The position numbers were made by a program, and so were the translations under genes. From the NCBI RefSeq assembly GCF_004011695.2, contig NC_082423.1:992001-1056000 (forward strand): a stretch of DNA of 64,000 bases. The letters run 5' to 3'. Shown here one piece after another: positions 34,620-44,579 of the stretch (positions are counted from its first letter, which is position 1; each line of letters begins with the position of its first letter). The stretch comes from Ascochyta rabiei (lineage: Eukaryota; Ascomycota; Dothideomycetes; Pleosporales; Didymellaceae). Below the pieces are notes generated by a model. That model ran no database searches. It saw only the letters and a program-made list of their open reading frames with translations, and was not told where the DNA came from.

Positions 34620-36026
34620 ATGTCCGACCACATCACCGGAGCCCCCAAGCACGAGAAGAACTACGAGAGCTCTGACAACATGGCCGACAACAACAACATG
34701 TTCGGCGAGGGCGAGGTCTACGACTCCCAGCGGATGAAGCAGATCGCAGCAGATGGCAACGCCCATTTCCACCGCCTGGGCTGGAAACGCCTCGCGGTTG
34801 TCACCATCGTCGAGGCTATCGCTCTCGGCGCTCTTTCCCTGCCTCAGGCATATGCAACCCTCGGCATGTTCGCTGGTGTCTTCCTCACAATCACGCTTGG
34901 CTGCATCGCCATCTTCACCAGCTACATTGTCGGCCAGGTCAAGCTGAAGTACCCAGAAATCGCATCGTACGCTGACGCTGGACGCCTGCTTCTCGGACGC
35001 TTCGGTTACGAACTGTTTGGTGCTGCGCTTGTTCTCGAGCTGGTCATGGTTGTCGGTTCGCACGCTCTGACTGGAAGCATTGCGCTCATCAACATCAACG
35101 GCGGCCACGTCTGCTCCATCGTCTTCTCCGCCGTCTCTGCTGTTATCCTCCTGATCCTCGCCATCCCGCCCTCGTTCTCAGAGGTCGCCATCTTAGGTTA
35201 CATCGATTTCGCCTCTATTCTCATCGCCATCGGCATCACCATCATCGCGACTGGCATCCAGGCGGGCGACCACGCGGGTGGGATGTCGGCCGTCGACTGG
35301 TCGGCATGGCCCAAGGACGACCTCAGTTTTTCCGAGGCCTTTGTCGCCGTCTCCAACGTCATCTTCGCCTTCAGTTTCGCCATTGGGCAGTTCTCCTTTA
35401 TGGACGAGATGCACACTCCCCAGGACTACATGAAGAGTATCTGGGCGTCCGGCACCATCCAGATCTGCATCTACACCCTCACCGGCGCTCTCTGCTACGC
35501 CTTCATCGGCTCGAGCGTCGAGTCCCCCGCGCTTCTGTCCGCCGGCCCTCTAATCTCGAAGATTGCATTTGGTATCGCCCTGCCCGTCATCTTCATCTCG
35601 GGATCCATCAACACGACCGTCGCGCTGCGCTACATCCACGGGCGCATGTTCAAGAACTCAGTCCTGCGCTACATCAACACGGTCGCAGGATGGGCGTCCT
35701 GGATCGTGCTCGTCGTCATCTTCACCATCATCGCGTGGATCATCGCCGAAGCCATCCCCATCTTCTCCGACCTGCTGTCCCTGGCCTCGGCGCTCTTCGT
35801 CTCCGGCTTCTCCTTCTACATTCCCGCCGTGATGTGGTTCTGCCTGCTGCGCACCGGCAGCCCGTTCGCGCGCGAGAACCTCGCCATGAGCGCCGCGTGC
35901 CTGTTGGCGTTTGTCGTCGGCATCGTCACGCTGGGTGCGGGCTCGTACGCCACGATTGCCGACATCATCAAGCTCACCACAAACGGTAGCGCACACAGTC
36001 CCTTCACCTGCCGTTCACAGAATTAG
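34620..36026 (+). CDS. amino-acid permease (Mtr-like, AAAP/Aa_trans family)
   Basis: Single exon as read, 468 aa. ATG at 34620 in ATCATGTCC context; the 14 codons upstream in frame begin with TTG, so they are excluded. A hydrophilic N-tail of about 55 residues is followed by LGWKRLAVVTIVEAIALGAL, the first membrane segment. About eleven segments follow, with GSHALTGSIALININ, the FSFAIGQFSFMDEM stretch and the ISGSINTTVALRYI region, all typical of the fungal neutral and aromatic amino-acid permease Mtr. It should act at the plasma membrane as a proton-coupled importer. The last 10-15 residues (after KLTTNG) are less certain because a GTAGCG donor-like site lies there; a different C-terminus is possible. 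Strong codon bias. Confidence 0.9.
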   Translation: MSDHITGAPKHEKNYESSDNMADNNNMFGEGEVYDSQRMKQIAADGNAHFHRLGWKRLAVVTIVEAIALGALSLPQAYATLGMFAGVFLTITLGCIAIFTSYIVGQVKLKYPEIASYADAGRLLLGRFGYELFGAALVLELVMVVGSHALTGSIALININGGHVCSIVFSAVSAVILLILAIPPSFSEVAILGYIDFASILIAIGITIIATGIQAGDHAGGMSAVDWSAWPKDDLSFSEAFVAVSNVIFAFSFAIGQFSFMDEMHTPQDYMKSIWASGTIQICIYTLTGALCYAFIGSSVESPALLSAGPLISKIAFGIALPVIFISGSINTTVALRYIHGRMFKNSVLRYINTVAGWASWIVLVVIFTIIAWIIAEAIPIFSDLLSLASALFVSGFSFYIPAVMWFCLLRTGSPFARENLAMSAACLLAFVVGIVTLGAGSYATIADIIKLTTNGSAHSPFTCRSQN

Positions 36027-37391
36027 CCTAGTACAAATCGAAGTAGAGCGCAGCTCCTTCCGTAATGCATAATGCCCCCCTCTTCCAACTCCCTTTCCAA
36101 CTTCCCGTCCAACCACCGTGTTCTGCATGGACAGTGCTGAAACTGGGCTCGGTCTGACGTCGACGTCACCTCAAGCAGCTCCCACTGTCTTGGCACGTGC
36201 ATGTAACGTCCGTTTAAAACACACTGCTTATTATCATCTCATCATCTCATCTCAACACGTGCTTTACCTTGACTTCCATCTTAATCACCATTGATTTCAC
36301 CTCTAGGTGTCCTTTACCTGTGCGGTGTTGTACCATCTCGCACATGAGATATAAGTGAGAAAGAGAGAGAAAGAGAGAGAAAGAGAGAGAAAGAGAGAGA
36401 AAGAGAGAGAAAGAGAGAGAAAGAGAGAGAAAGAGAGAGAAAGAGAGAGAAAGAGAAGAGAAAGAGAAGAGAATATCATAGTAACTATTCTAGCGCTAGA
36501 CTAGCTTATAACCGAATTACGCAGTCTGATAAAAGAAGAGGTAGAGGTAGAGGTAGAGTTGGTGCTATATAGCGTAAGCGTACAAGGCTGTATTTAGCTA
36601 TAAACAGACTCTAGAGTCTAGACTTGCTGCGTAGGCACTAGGTAGTGTTGTACAGGTAATCTTATTAGGTAAGCTTATTAAATAAGCTTAATAAACAAGT
36701 ATAGAAGAGAGAAGAAGAGAGAAGAAGAGGTTAGAAGAGCACGTAGTAGAAAGCCACAGGGCGTTGGAGCACGAAGAAGAGATCTAGGGTGTTGAGTTGT
36801 TGGCAAATTGTGCTGTGCGGCGCAATCGCCACCTGCAGAACTCTGCCTGTTGTAGACTGTGCTAACGCTGAAGTCGAGCGATACTTGGCATGTGAGGGAT
36901 GAGAGGAGTGAGGTGATTGCATTGTATGTTTTCTATTTCTAACAGCAGGCGGCGGTTTGGGTGGTGGTCTTGTTGGTAGCGCTCGGGAGCGGAATTGTGC
37001 GGTTGCTGGGATGGCTCTGGCGATCAATGGCTTGCTTGGTATTCTGTCTGTTGAGATGTTGTTGGTAGCTGCCATTGGTATGCCTCCCTCTGTGCACTTT
37101 TCTGCCCCGGCAGCTTCCCTCGTGCCGTTGTATGCGTGCTGAGAGGCTGCGCCCATGCTGGCTCAATACGCGCGTATTGTCTTGATGACGGCTGGGCTGG
37201 TGCCTCTCGGGGCTGCTGTGCGGGATAGGTAGTTATGGGGCTTCTCTTCGAGCGTGTACGAGTGCTGCTGCCCACTCTCACGCCTCTGCAACGCGTCTGA
37301 TGTGGTCGTTTCATTCGGCACAGCCGCGAGAGCCAGCCACTTTTGACAACATCTCGCCATTGCAGGTTGGGACGAAATTCCTGCTGCTAGA
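36027..37391. other. intergenic region with purine array and AT-rich relic
   Basis: No gene is supported. It contains a decanucleotide AAGAGAGAGA array (36361-36472), followed by AT-rich sequence (36473-36720) with TTATTAAATAAGCTTAATAAAC-like text and nonsense in all frames. This looks like a decayed, possibly RIP-mutated, transposon. The rest up to the COG8 stop shows no motif. Confidence 0.5.
36361..36472 (+). repeat. (AAGAGAGAGA)n minisatellite
   Basis: Nine near-perfect decamers from 36361 to 36450, then two degenerate AAGAGAAGAG units. The strand is wholly purine. Confidence 0.95.
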
Positions 37392-38861
37392 TCATTTGAG
37401 CGGGCTGACGACTCTCTCCACGGGACTGCTCGTCCTGCCAGTGCCTACCCCCGAGGCTAGTAGTTCCAGCCTGGAAGCCTGCACGCGGTGCTTCTTCATG
37501 ACGTCCACCCACTCTTCCTCTGTCTCCTGTGCCTCGGAAGTTGCGTCGTCCTGGTTTTCCAGCTCGGCCTTGAGATCCTCCTCGAGCAGAGCGATCATCA
37601 TGCTGAAGTCTCCGCCAAGCCTGCCGAGCGAGCCAGCGCAGTACAAGACCTGGGTCAGCAGCGAGTCTCTGGCTGAGCGATCTCGGACATTTGGAAGGTA
37701 CGCGCGCAATGTATCGAAGAGCATCTCTACGAGGTGCAAGGGGAAGGTCGCCAGCGCCGAGGGTATGGGCTGCAGTGGGTTTGCTTCGGCCACGGGCTTG
37801 ACGGCAGGCGCAGCGTCGTCGGCGGCGGGCGCAGGCAGCGCTGATGGGAAGATGCTCTTGTACATGGAGATGACGGCGAAACTCTGCTCACGAAAGACTT
37901 CGAGGTACTTTTTCAGGTACTTTTCGGTTTGTTGGCCGACCGACCAGCCTCGGTCGATGTTTGCGTTTGCGCCCAGGCGTCGGTCGGTCTCGTGGTCTGC
38001 GAGCTCGCGTAGAGGGTCGAGGGCACCCAGCATCGACTCTAGACAGGCCAGCCTGCATACGAGGAAGAGAGCACCCACGCTGCCCTCACCACTGCCGATG
38101 CCCGTCTGCTTGGTGGGCCAGGCTTCGTCGAGCTCGGGCGCGACACGTCTCAGCCAGCCGACGGTGCGCATGGCAGCTGCTAGCTTGATGCCTTGCGACT
38201 GCAGAGAGGCGATGAGGTTCGTGGTCATGGTCTTCATCTCTTGCTCTGCCTGGCGGGCGAGGGAGGCGACCAGCTGCGAGGCGGGGTACAGCGTGTGCAG
38301 ACGCTTGATGTGGGCGTGGAGGTCCAAGGCCGAGGCGTAGTTGGCGTTGGAGGCGAGGGAGCTGGTGGCAGAGGCAGCGTGGGTGGCGGCGGCGGCTGAC
38401 GAGGAGATGGCGGACGACAGCAGCGTTGGCAGGTCCAGCACGTCGGCCACGCGGTCGATGTTCCTGGACAGCAGCATGGCCTTTCGCCGTCTGTCCAGCA
38501 GGGGGCTGTGCGCGCTCTTGCCGTACTTGTCTGCGAACTGCTGGGCGGCCGTCTCGAGCCGGGGCAGCGCTGCGTGGACCGTCGCTGCCTCCTGGGCGAT
38601 GTGGGGGAGGACGTGGCCGAGGTGCAGCAGGTGGTCGGCCGAGGCGATGATGGGCCTGTGGGAGCGTTTGGCGAGGGCCTGCAGGGCGCGCAGGACCGAC
38701 TGCGCGCTCTGCGAGAGCGACTGCGGCTCCGAGGACGTGAGGGCGTCGAGCGGGAGCGTCGTCAGCCGGGCGAGGTACGTGTTGGTGACGGCATCGGGGG
38801 ACGAGGGCGGTGCATGGGCGTCGAGGTAGGGGGTCAGCAGCTCGTAGAGGGGGTCTGCCAT
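37392..38861 (-). CDS. COG8: conserved oligomeric Golgi complex subunit 8 (Dor1 family)
   Basis: Single exon, 489 aa, ATG at 38861. Subunit of the COG tether that captures retrograde vesicles at the Golgi. The N-terminus [13 protein letters not shown] and the helical text to residue 200 ([19 protein letters not shown]) match Dor1 proteins. The most diagnostic stretch is [20 protein letters not shown], then [20 protein letters not shown] and [16 protein letters not shown]. It is all-helical with no membrane span and has an acidic C-terminal segment ([13 protein letters not shown]). Divergent from the E2 gene across about 465 bp. Function by family; I did not compare it with other COG subunits by alignment. 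Confidence 0.88.
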   Translation of the reverse strand: MADPLYELLTPYLDAHAPPSSPDAVTNTYLARLTTLPLDALTSSEPQSLSQSAQSVLRALQALAKRSHRPIIASADHLLHLGHVLPHIAQEAATVHAALPRLETAAQQFADKYGKSAHSPLLDRRRKAMLLSRNIDRVADVLDLPTLLSSAISSSAAAATHAASATSSLASNANYASALDLHAHIKRLHTLYPASQLVASLARQAEQEMKTMTTNLIASLQSQGIKLAAAMRTVGWLRRVAPELDEAWPTKQTGIGSGEGSVGALFLVCRLACLESMLGALDPLRELADHETDRRLGANANIDRGWSVGQQTEKYLKKYLEVFREQSFAVISMYKSIFPSALPAPAADDAAPAVKPVAEANPLQPIPSALATFPLHLVEMLFDTLRAYLPNVRDRSARDSLLTQVLYCAGSLGRLGGDFSMMIALLEEDLKAELENQDDATSEAQETEEEWVDVMKKHRVQASRLELLASGVGTGRTSSPVERVVSPLK

Positions 38862-39326
38862 GACGGCGAGTCGTCACGTGTGGGGGAGGTGTGCTGCAAC
38901 GGCGGCGAGTCGTCACGTGTGGGGGAGGTATGCTGCAACGTCGCCGTCACTGTTGTTGTTACTGTTGTTGTTGCTGTCGCCGTCACTTGGCCGTCACTTG
39001 GCCGTCGCTGTCGTCGTCACTGTTGCTGTTACTGTTGCTGTTACTGTTGCTGTTACTGTTGCTGTTACTGTTGCTGTTGCTGTCGCCGTCACTTGGCCGT
39101 CGCTGTCGTCGTCACTGTTGCTGTTACTGTTGCTGTTACTGTTGCTGTTACTGTTACTGTCGCCGTCACTTTGCCGTCACTTCGCCGTCACGGCCACGGT
39201 CCGCGACGTCTGTGCGGGCAAGACGGAGGTGACGGGGAAGGCGCGGCATCCCTGCACGCGCTAAGCCCTGTGCGCGGGCAGCGACGCGACTTCACATGCA
39301 CCACGGCGTGCGGAGCGTCGTCTGCC
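38862..39326. promoter_or_regulatory. bidirectional COG8/E2 promoter with duplicated CACGTG box
   Basis: Two tandem copies of a 39-bp unit each carry GTCACGTG (CACGTG at 38875-38880 and 38914-38919) followed by TGGGGGAGG. GTCACGTG is the classic site of Cbf1-type bHLH factors in fungi. The first copy begins within nine bases of the COG8 start codon. A long GTTGCT/GTTACT array follows. Confidence 0.5.
38941..39193 (+). repeat. GTTGCT/GTTACT array with GCCGTCACTTG blocks
   Basis: Hexamers GTTGCT and GTTACT alternate in two blocks, separated and flanked by CGCCGTCACTTGGCCGTCGCTG-type segments (that is, CGCCGTCACTTGGCCG followed by TCGCTG). The whole forms a roughly 100-bp higher-order duplication. 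It makes the E2 upstream frame appear open, but the encoded text is low-complexity. Confidence 0.85.
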
Positions 39327-42300
39327 ATGGATGGCCAAAAGCCCCGTGCTGACCAAGACTCGCCCTCGCCGCCCGCCCGCGAACCCACCGCCGACCACGA
39401 CTGTGGCCTCGTCCACGGCTTTCTCTCGCGCCTGTTCCAGGATCGCTTCCTCGCCAGCAGCCCCGCCGCCGCCGCCGCCCCACCACCGGCGAACAATCTC
39501 GTCCCCTTCTTCTCCGCCGCCAGCGTCTTCGCCTCGCCCCAAGCCCACGCCCACGCCCACGCCCGCGCCCACGCCCACGCCCACGCCCGCGCCCCCGCCG
39601 CCCTCGCAGCCCCCGTGACCGGTCGCAGCAGCCCCCCGGCCCCGGCTGCCCCAATGCAGCGCACCCACCATGTCGTCTTCTGCGTCGAGGACACGGTCGG
39701 CCTCAGGGACGACAAGTACACCGTCGGCGTCGTCGACCGCTCCTTCACCGACGTCGACACGCACGAGCCCCGCCCCCAGCGCGACTACGGCGAGGACATC
39801 GAGCGCCACCCCGACGTGCCCCTCGCCGAGTTCCACAAATTCATGAAGACGGGCATCCCGCCCCGCGGCACCGTCCTGGTCTCGTGGCAGACGCAGCTCA
39901 GGACCGAGCTCATCCCAGAGGCCGCCCTGCAGCTGCTCGACCGCGCCCTGTATGTCGGCGATGTCGTCAAGCGCCGCGCCGAGGACCACATGAGCGGCAC
40001 CGTCATCGGCACAACCGCCGTCTGCACCCTGTTCCCCGCCTCGCTCTTCCACAGCGGCCACATCACGCAGGCCACCACCGACGACCTCTCCATCCGCAAC
40101 GTGCCCGCCAACGAGCTCCTCAACGTCCACGAATACGTCCAAGGCGCCATCGTCGTCTACCGCGACTGGGTCGGCCGCATCGAGAACGTCTACGACCAGG
40201 TCGCCATCAAGCTGTCCAACAACTCGGTCGTCGTCGTCGAGGACCCGGCCGAGCTCGAGCACGACGAGGTCACCGTGGCCGTCGAGCGCCTCAGCGTCGG
40301 CGACACCGTAAAGACCAAAAAGGGCAATCTGCGCCGAGGCCTGTGGAGATACGGCGCCTTCGACCCCAACGTCAAGCCCGAGGGCATCGTCGTCGAGACA
40401 AGACCGATCGAAGTCGACGTGCAGTGGTTGGCGAGGAGCATCGCCGCCACAGACACCCAGTACGCCGCCGAAGAGCCACCGGCCAACCTGGGCCGAGACG
40501 AGTTGGAGAGCGCCAGCTTCTACCGATACGATGCCTCGGCTGGCGCCGCCTCCACCCTTCCCCTCTCGCCCAACGGCACAGATCGCGCCTACCATGTCGC
40601 CGACGTAGCCGTCGGCGACCGTGTGCGCTTCAAGGATCTTTCGGCCGCCGCGCTCAAGTACGACGGCACCCACACCCTACCCAACGGCTACCCCCAGGGC
40701 AAGCTCACCCGCTTACCCCGCACCGACACGCTCGGATACGACATGAACGTCTTCCTCGTCATGCAGACCCACACACGGGTGACGGTGCAGTGGCAAGACC
40801 TGACCATCACCGAAGACGTGAGCTCGTCACTCATACCGGATCCGAATGTCGAGGACGACGACGAGGTCTGGCCGGCAGAGGTCATCTGCAGCAAGGAGGA
40901 CAAGGCTGCTGCCTCTGATGTCGGCCAGTGGATGAAGGAGCCGCTGAAGGTGGGCATTGTCCAGGCAGTCAAGTCACGCGACCGGATAGCCAGCGTCCGC
41001 TGGTTCAAAAACCACGACATCAAGTTCTTCGGCGCCGACCTGCTGCGGCCTGCAACCACGGGTGAGCTGTCCGAGACGGCAGAGGACGTCAGCCTGTACG
41101 ACATATATTCCTCCCCTGCCCTGACACGACGACGAGGCGACTTCGTCCTGATCCATCCCTCCGGCGTGCAGGGGGACCTCTCCCATGTCAGCGGGCCCGA
41201 TTGGTTTGGTGAGGTCGTTGATCTCGGCCTCGACGGCAGAGTCACAGTCCGCCTCGGCGCTGCGAAGCCCGTCACCGACATTCGAGTCGTGTATGAAAAG
41301 GTCACGCTGGCGTACAGCAGCGACATGGATAACGAATTCCTCAACACGCAGGAGCTGGATGGCGACTCCATCGAAGATTCCGAGGAAGACATGTCTGACT
41401 TTGACTCGGCCTCTTTCAACGAGATGTGGATCGAGTACGAAGGCATGGAGGGCGAGCCACCGGTGGGAGACGAGGCGGACTGGTCGACCGAGGATGAGGA
41501 AGAGGCAGAAGAAGAGGACGACGACGACGACGACACGTCCATGCCTGATCTCGAACCGACAGACGGCGTGGACACGTCCAAAACAACGCCAGACCCTGCA
41601 AACTCAGCCTCGACGGATTCGACAAACGACGCTGCGGCGCGAGAGGAGACCACGGAAACGGTCACAGACGCACTGGCACCGTTCCTCATCCTCGACACTC
41701 CCCCTCCATCGAGCCACCACTACCTGCAAAACACATCAGCCTCCTCATCGGCGTTCATGCGCCGCATTGCGAAAGAACACAAGATCTTGCGGAATTCTCT
41801 ACCGCCCAACATCTTTGTCCGCACCTGGGACTCGCGTCTTGACCTCATTCGAGTTCTCATTATTGGCCCAAGCGACACACCATACGAGTACGCACCTTTT
41901 GTCATCGACTTCCATCTCGGCTCCTCGTACCCGCAAACACCGCCCGAAGCCTTCTTCCACAGCTGGACAAGCGGCAACGGTCCCGTCAACCCCAACCTGT
42001 ACGAGGACGGGAAGATCTGCCTTAGCCTGTTAGGCACGTGGCACACCGACGAGCGCAACGAGAGCTGGAGCCCAGCCAAAAGTACCCTTCTACAGGTCCT
42101 CGTGTCCATCATGGGCCTGGTGCTCGTCAAAGACCCCTACTACAACGAAGCCGGCTACGACGTTCAACGCGCCGCGCCCGAAACCCGACTCAGCTCCGCC
42201 CTCTACACGGAACGCGCATACTTCCGCGCCCGCGCCTTCATCACCCACGCCCTCAGCAACGAAGTCGCGCCTTTCACACAAGAACTGCAGTACCTGTACC

Positions 42301-42497
42301 GCAGCGACGCACCAGACGCGCCACGTCTGCTCGACAAAGCCATTGAAGCTGCCAACGACGTCGTCCAGCGCAGCTCTGCCGCCGGCGAGGCAGGCGAGCG
42401 CGATGGGCTGCGAACTGTGAGTCTCGGCGCTGTCGTTATGCTGAAGCGACAGGTAGAAAAGCTAGAAGCGCTTAGACAGGGGAGTACGTCGACGTAG
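39327..42497 (+). CDS. large UBE2O-like ubiquitin-conjugating enzyme
   Basis: Single exon, 1056 aa from the ATG at 39327 (GCCATGGATGG). The frame is open upstream, but that part is a repeat translation. After a disordered, His-Ala-repeat N-terminus (about 1-105), several beta-rich SH3/Tudor-like segments follow ([52 protein letters not shown]). They resemble the CR1-CR2 region of UBE2O. An acidic linker (about 690-740, Asp/Glu runs) precedes the UBC fold (about 805-960): [18 protein letters not shown], then the catalytic Cys898 in [17 protein letters not shown] short coiled coil ends the protein. Human UBE2O is an E2/E3 hybrid of 1292 aa that ubiquitinates orphan and ribosomal proteins; a similar role here is inference. 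Divergent from COG8. Confidence 0.9.
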   Translation: MDGQKPRADQDSPSPPAREPTADHDCGLVHGFLSRLFQDRFLASSPAAAAAPPPANNLVPFFSAASVFASPQAHAHAHARAHAHAHARAPAALAAPVTGRSSPPAPAAPMQRTHHVVFCVEDTVGLRDDKYTVGVVDRSFTDVDTHEPRPQRDYGEDIERHPDVPLAEFHKFMKTGIPPRGTVLVSWQTQLRTELIPEAALQLLDRALYVGDVVKRRAEDHMSGTVIGTTAVCTLFPASLFHSGHITQATTDDLSIRNVPANELLNVHEYVQGAIVVYRDWVGRIENVYDQVAIKLSNNSVVVVEDPAELEHDEVTVAVERLSVGDTVKTKKGNLRRGLWRYGAFDPNVKPEGIVVETRPIEVDVQWLARSIAATDTQYAAEEPPANLGRDELESASFYRYDASAGAASTLPLSPNGTDRAYHVADVAVGDRVRFKDLSAAALKYDGTHTLPNGYPQGKLTRLPRTDTLGYDMNVFLVMQTHTRVTVQWQDLTITEDVSSSLIPDPNVEDDDEVWPAEVICSKEDKAAASDVGQWMKEPLKVGIVQAVKSRDRIASVRWFKNHDIKFFGADLLRPATTGELSETAEDVSLYDIYSSPALTRRRGDFVLIHPSGVQGDLSHVSGPDWFGEVVDLGLDGRVTVRLGAAKPVTDIRVVYEKVTLAYSSDMDNEFLNTQELDGDSIEDSEEDMSDFDSASFNEMWIEYEGMEGEPPVGDEADWSTEDEEEAEEEDDDDDDTSMPDLEPTDGVDTSKTTPDPANSASTDSTNDAAAREETTETVTDALAPFLILDTPPPSSHHYLQNTSASSSAFMRRIAKEHKILRNSLPPNIFVRTWDSRLDLIRVLIIGPSDTPYEYAPFVIDFHLGSSYPQTPPEAFFHSWTSGNGPVNPNLYEDGKICLSLLGTWHTDERNESWSPAKSTLLQVLVSIMGLVLVKDPYYNEAGYDVQRAAPETRLSSALYTERAYFRARAFITHALSNEVAPFTQELQYLYRSDAPDAPRLLDKAIEAANDVVQRSSAAGEAGERDGLRTVSLGAVVMLKRQVEKLEALRQGSTST

Positions 42498-42944
42498 ATT
42501 CGTGCTGTAGACATACCAGCAAGGCATGGCGTTCGTACATCACACGTCTCCGAGTCAAACGTTTGACTTTCGCATCGCATCTAGTAGCACCGTTACCTTC
42601 TCTCCGCTCCGTTTGGATTCGTCGCGTGCTGCGTGCGTGCATTGTACTGCATCACACTGTATTGCATTGCACCGCATGCGCTGATATGTTGTAATACCCA
42701 TCTCATACTACTACCACCACCACCACCACCACCACCACCACCGCTGCTCATCTCCACTACACTGCTCTATGCTTGTTTGGTGATTGAACTTCACCAACTT
42801 GACTCCCACGCACCGAATGCTGTGCCGAAAGGTCGGCAGGCACCCTCCCCACACTGCACGATGCGCCGAACGTCGATCGCTGTGCTGTGCCAGTGCACAT
42901 TTGCAAACAAGGCACTGTTCCGCACGGCACGATCCTCTTCCTCC

Positions 42945-43322
42945 CTACGCGCTGTAGGGGGATTTACAGCCTCTGAAGCGGGGAGAGAAAACACTACTGT
43001 ACTCTGCACAATGACTCCATCCACACCAAATCCATAACTCCAATCCAACTATTTGCTTCCCGTCCCATCGCTTCCTCCCCACAACGCCAAACTGCCCCAT
43101 CACACCACCCACAGCCGGGATTTCCACGCGCCTGGAATTCCTCGCCTGCTGCCGCCTATACAACGCCTCCAATCCGCTCTCCGCACCCTTCCCATCATCA
43201 CCTCCCTTCAGCACCTCACCAATCTCCTCAACGCGTTCGTGGATCGGGAAGATGGCATACACCGCGAGCGCCGCAGCCCAGTGTGTCCACCTCGCCGCCT
43301 CCTGCGGGTCCGAGGCGCGAAT
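42945..43322 (-). pseudogene. probable broken small membrane protein gene (DUF1772-like)
   Basis: On minus, from about 43322 to a stop at 42945, the frame reads coding-like text: DPQEAARWTHWAAALAVYAI, then FPIHERVEEIGEVLKGG and LEALYRRQQARNSRRVEIPA. This resembles the C-terminal half of DUF1772/anthrone-oxygenase-like proteins, small four-helix membrane proteins. No start codon in frame fits. The upstream sequence continues in another frame and has a TGA, so at least one frameshift and one stop break it, unless an unusual intron is present. Family assignment is tentative. Confidence 0.3.
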
Positions 43323-43747
43323 GCGTGAGGAGCGTGGTGAGCAGGAGCGAGACCCCCAGGAGTCGGGATCAGGGCTGGAGGTACTGGACGCCCCCGGTTG
43401 CGGTGCGGGTGAATTGGGATACGGCGAGGTGGGGTGGGAGGTGGGTCGTTAGGGGGAGCATCCAGAGGGAGGGGTACGATGAGAGACTTGGAGAGGGTCA
43501 GTGGGTGGGGAGGTCGATGGGGGAGGTCGATGGGCGAGGTCGATGGGGGAGGGGGAGAAGGCAGTCAGGACCGGAAAACCCGCGACTCCAAGTTTCCGAG
43601 TTTCTCCTGGGATGCGTGGAGAGCAGAGCGCACTGCATCGGACTGGGCTGCATCGGACTGCATCGGACTGGACTGGACTGGACTGGACCAGACGTACCGC
43701 CCGATCAAGACTAGCAGATCTCACGACTGTGGATTGGCGAGCCTACA

Positions 43748-44311
43748 CTAAGAACGTGAATGTATCGACGTGCCTCCTCGCTGCAATGGACTCAACAGCT
43801 CTAAACAACAACCAAACAGACCCACAAAGCCGCTGAAACCCTGCGCATCATCACGCGTCTGTGCTACATTCACCAGGCATCCGAAACGACACAAGACACC
43901 GCGCCCCACGGCCCATGTGGCGTAGGCGGTATCTCTTGCTACTGCGTATACACTTGTGCAAGCACTAGGTACAAGCCCCCGGGGCTGAGGATCTAGCCTT
44001 GAAAGCTTGCGTTTTTTTATAACAACTTTGAGCGCCGGAACCTGTTTGCGCAAACATGGGGGTTGGCTGGATGGGACGTTTGTCATGTCCCGCGGGTTGA
44101 CGCTCGGGTTGTAGTAGGGACACAAACTCAGTGCTGAGAGGTAGGAGACGTCTATGCGTTTCTTGGACTTGAGTATGAGTTTCTTGGTCTTGAGTGTGAG
44201 TTTCTTGGACTTGAGTGTGAGTTTCTTGGACTTGAGTGTGAGTTTCTTGGACTTGGGGGCGGGTATGGTGGAGGTTGCGGATGCAGAGGGTTGCAGGTGG
44301 GATGGGTGCAT
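43748..44311 (-). CDS. possible Lys-rich repeat protein
   Basis: A 187-codon frame starting with a true ATG at 44311. Its second part contains five tandem heptads of the form SKKLTLK, encoded by the 21-bp array. After that the protein is basic and has no recognisable fold. It could equally be an accidental frame through the array, because no splice signal or homology supports it. I keep it as a low-confidence candidate. Confidence 0.25.
   Translation of the reverse strand: MHPSHLQPSASATSTIPAPKSKKLTLKSKKLTLKSKKLTLKTKKLILKSKKRIDVSYLSALSLCPYYNPSVNPRDMTNVPSSQPPCLRKQVPALKVVIKKRKLSRLDPQPRGLVPSACTSVYAVARDTAYATWAVGRGVLCRFGCLVNVAQTRDDAQGFSGFVGLFGCCLELLSPLQRGGTSIHSRS
44159..44256. repeat. five-copy 21-bp minisatellite
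   Basis: TTCTTGG recurs at 44160, 44181, 44202, 44223 and 44244. Since 21 is a multiple of three, length changes keep the reading frame; on minus the unit reads SKKLTLK. Confidence 0.93.
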
Positions 44312-44579
44312 GTCAGCGTTGTGTCCAAGGGGGGGGGGAGGAAGGCCAAGTTCGAGCGGTGGGCACCCGTGGTGTTGAGTAAAGGGTTGCTGTGCTTTTT
44401 GTGTCCGTGCTTGTACCCGTGGCTGCCTTGAGCGAGGTCAAGAGTGTGGCTTGCAGCTGCATACACCCCTGTTGTTGTAGCGAAGAGGCGCAGCTGACAT
44501 GCCTGTGCTTACAATATCCAGCCTGACCCCACCTACCTCTCATCTTCTCTAACTTCGCTTTGTCTCATACTCGCCAGAA

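Larger units (their letters stand above)
42498..44579. other. gene-poor region with gene remnants and repeats
   Basis: About 2 kb without an intact gene. It holds a CAC array (42714-42742), a broken membrane-protein-like frame on minus (42945-43322), GAGGTCGATGGG-type repeats (43508-43560), CATCGGACTG/GACTG repeats (43635-43690), and a 21-bp array inside a Lys-rich frame (43748-44311, minus). Confidence 0.5.

Noticed and set aside
36957..37314. Short frames next to the COG8 3' end
   Set aside because: Both strands are equally open and show no recognisable domain.
38508..39326. Upstream extension of the E2 frame by 273 codons
   Set aside because: It covers the COG8 5' end antisense and the hexamer repeat array, and begins inside another gene. 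The ATG at 39327 is a better start.
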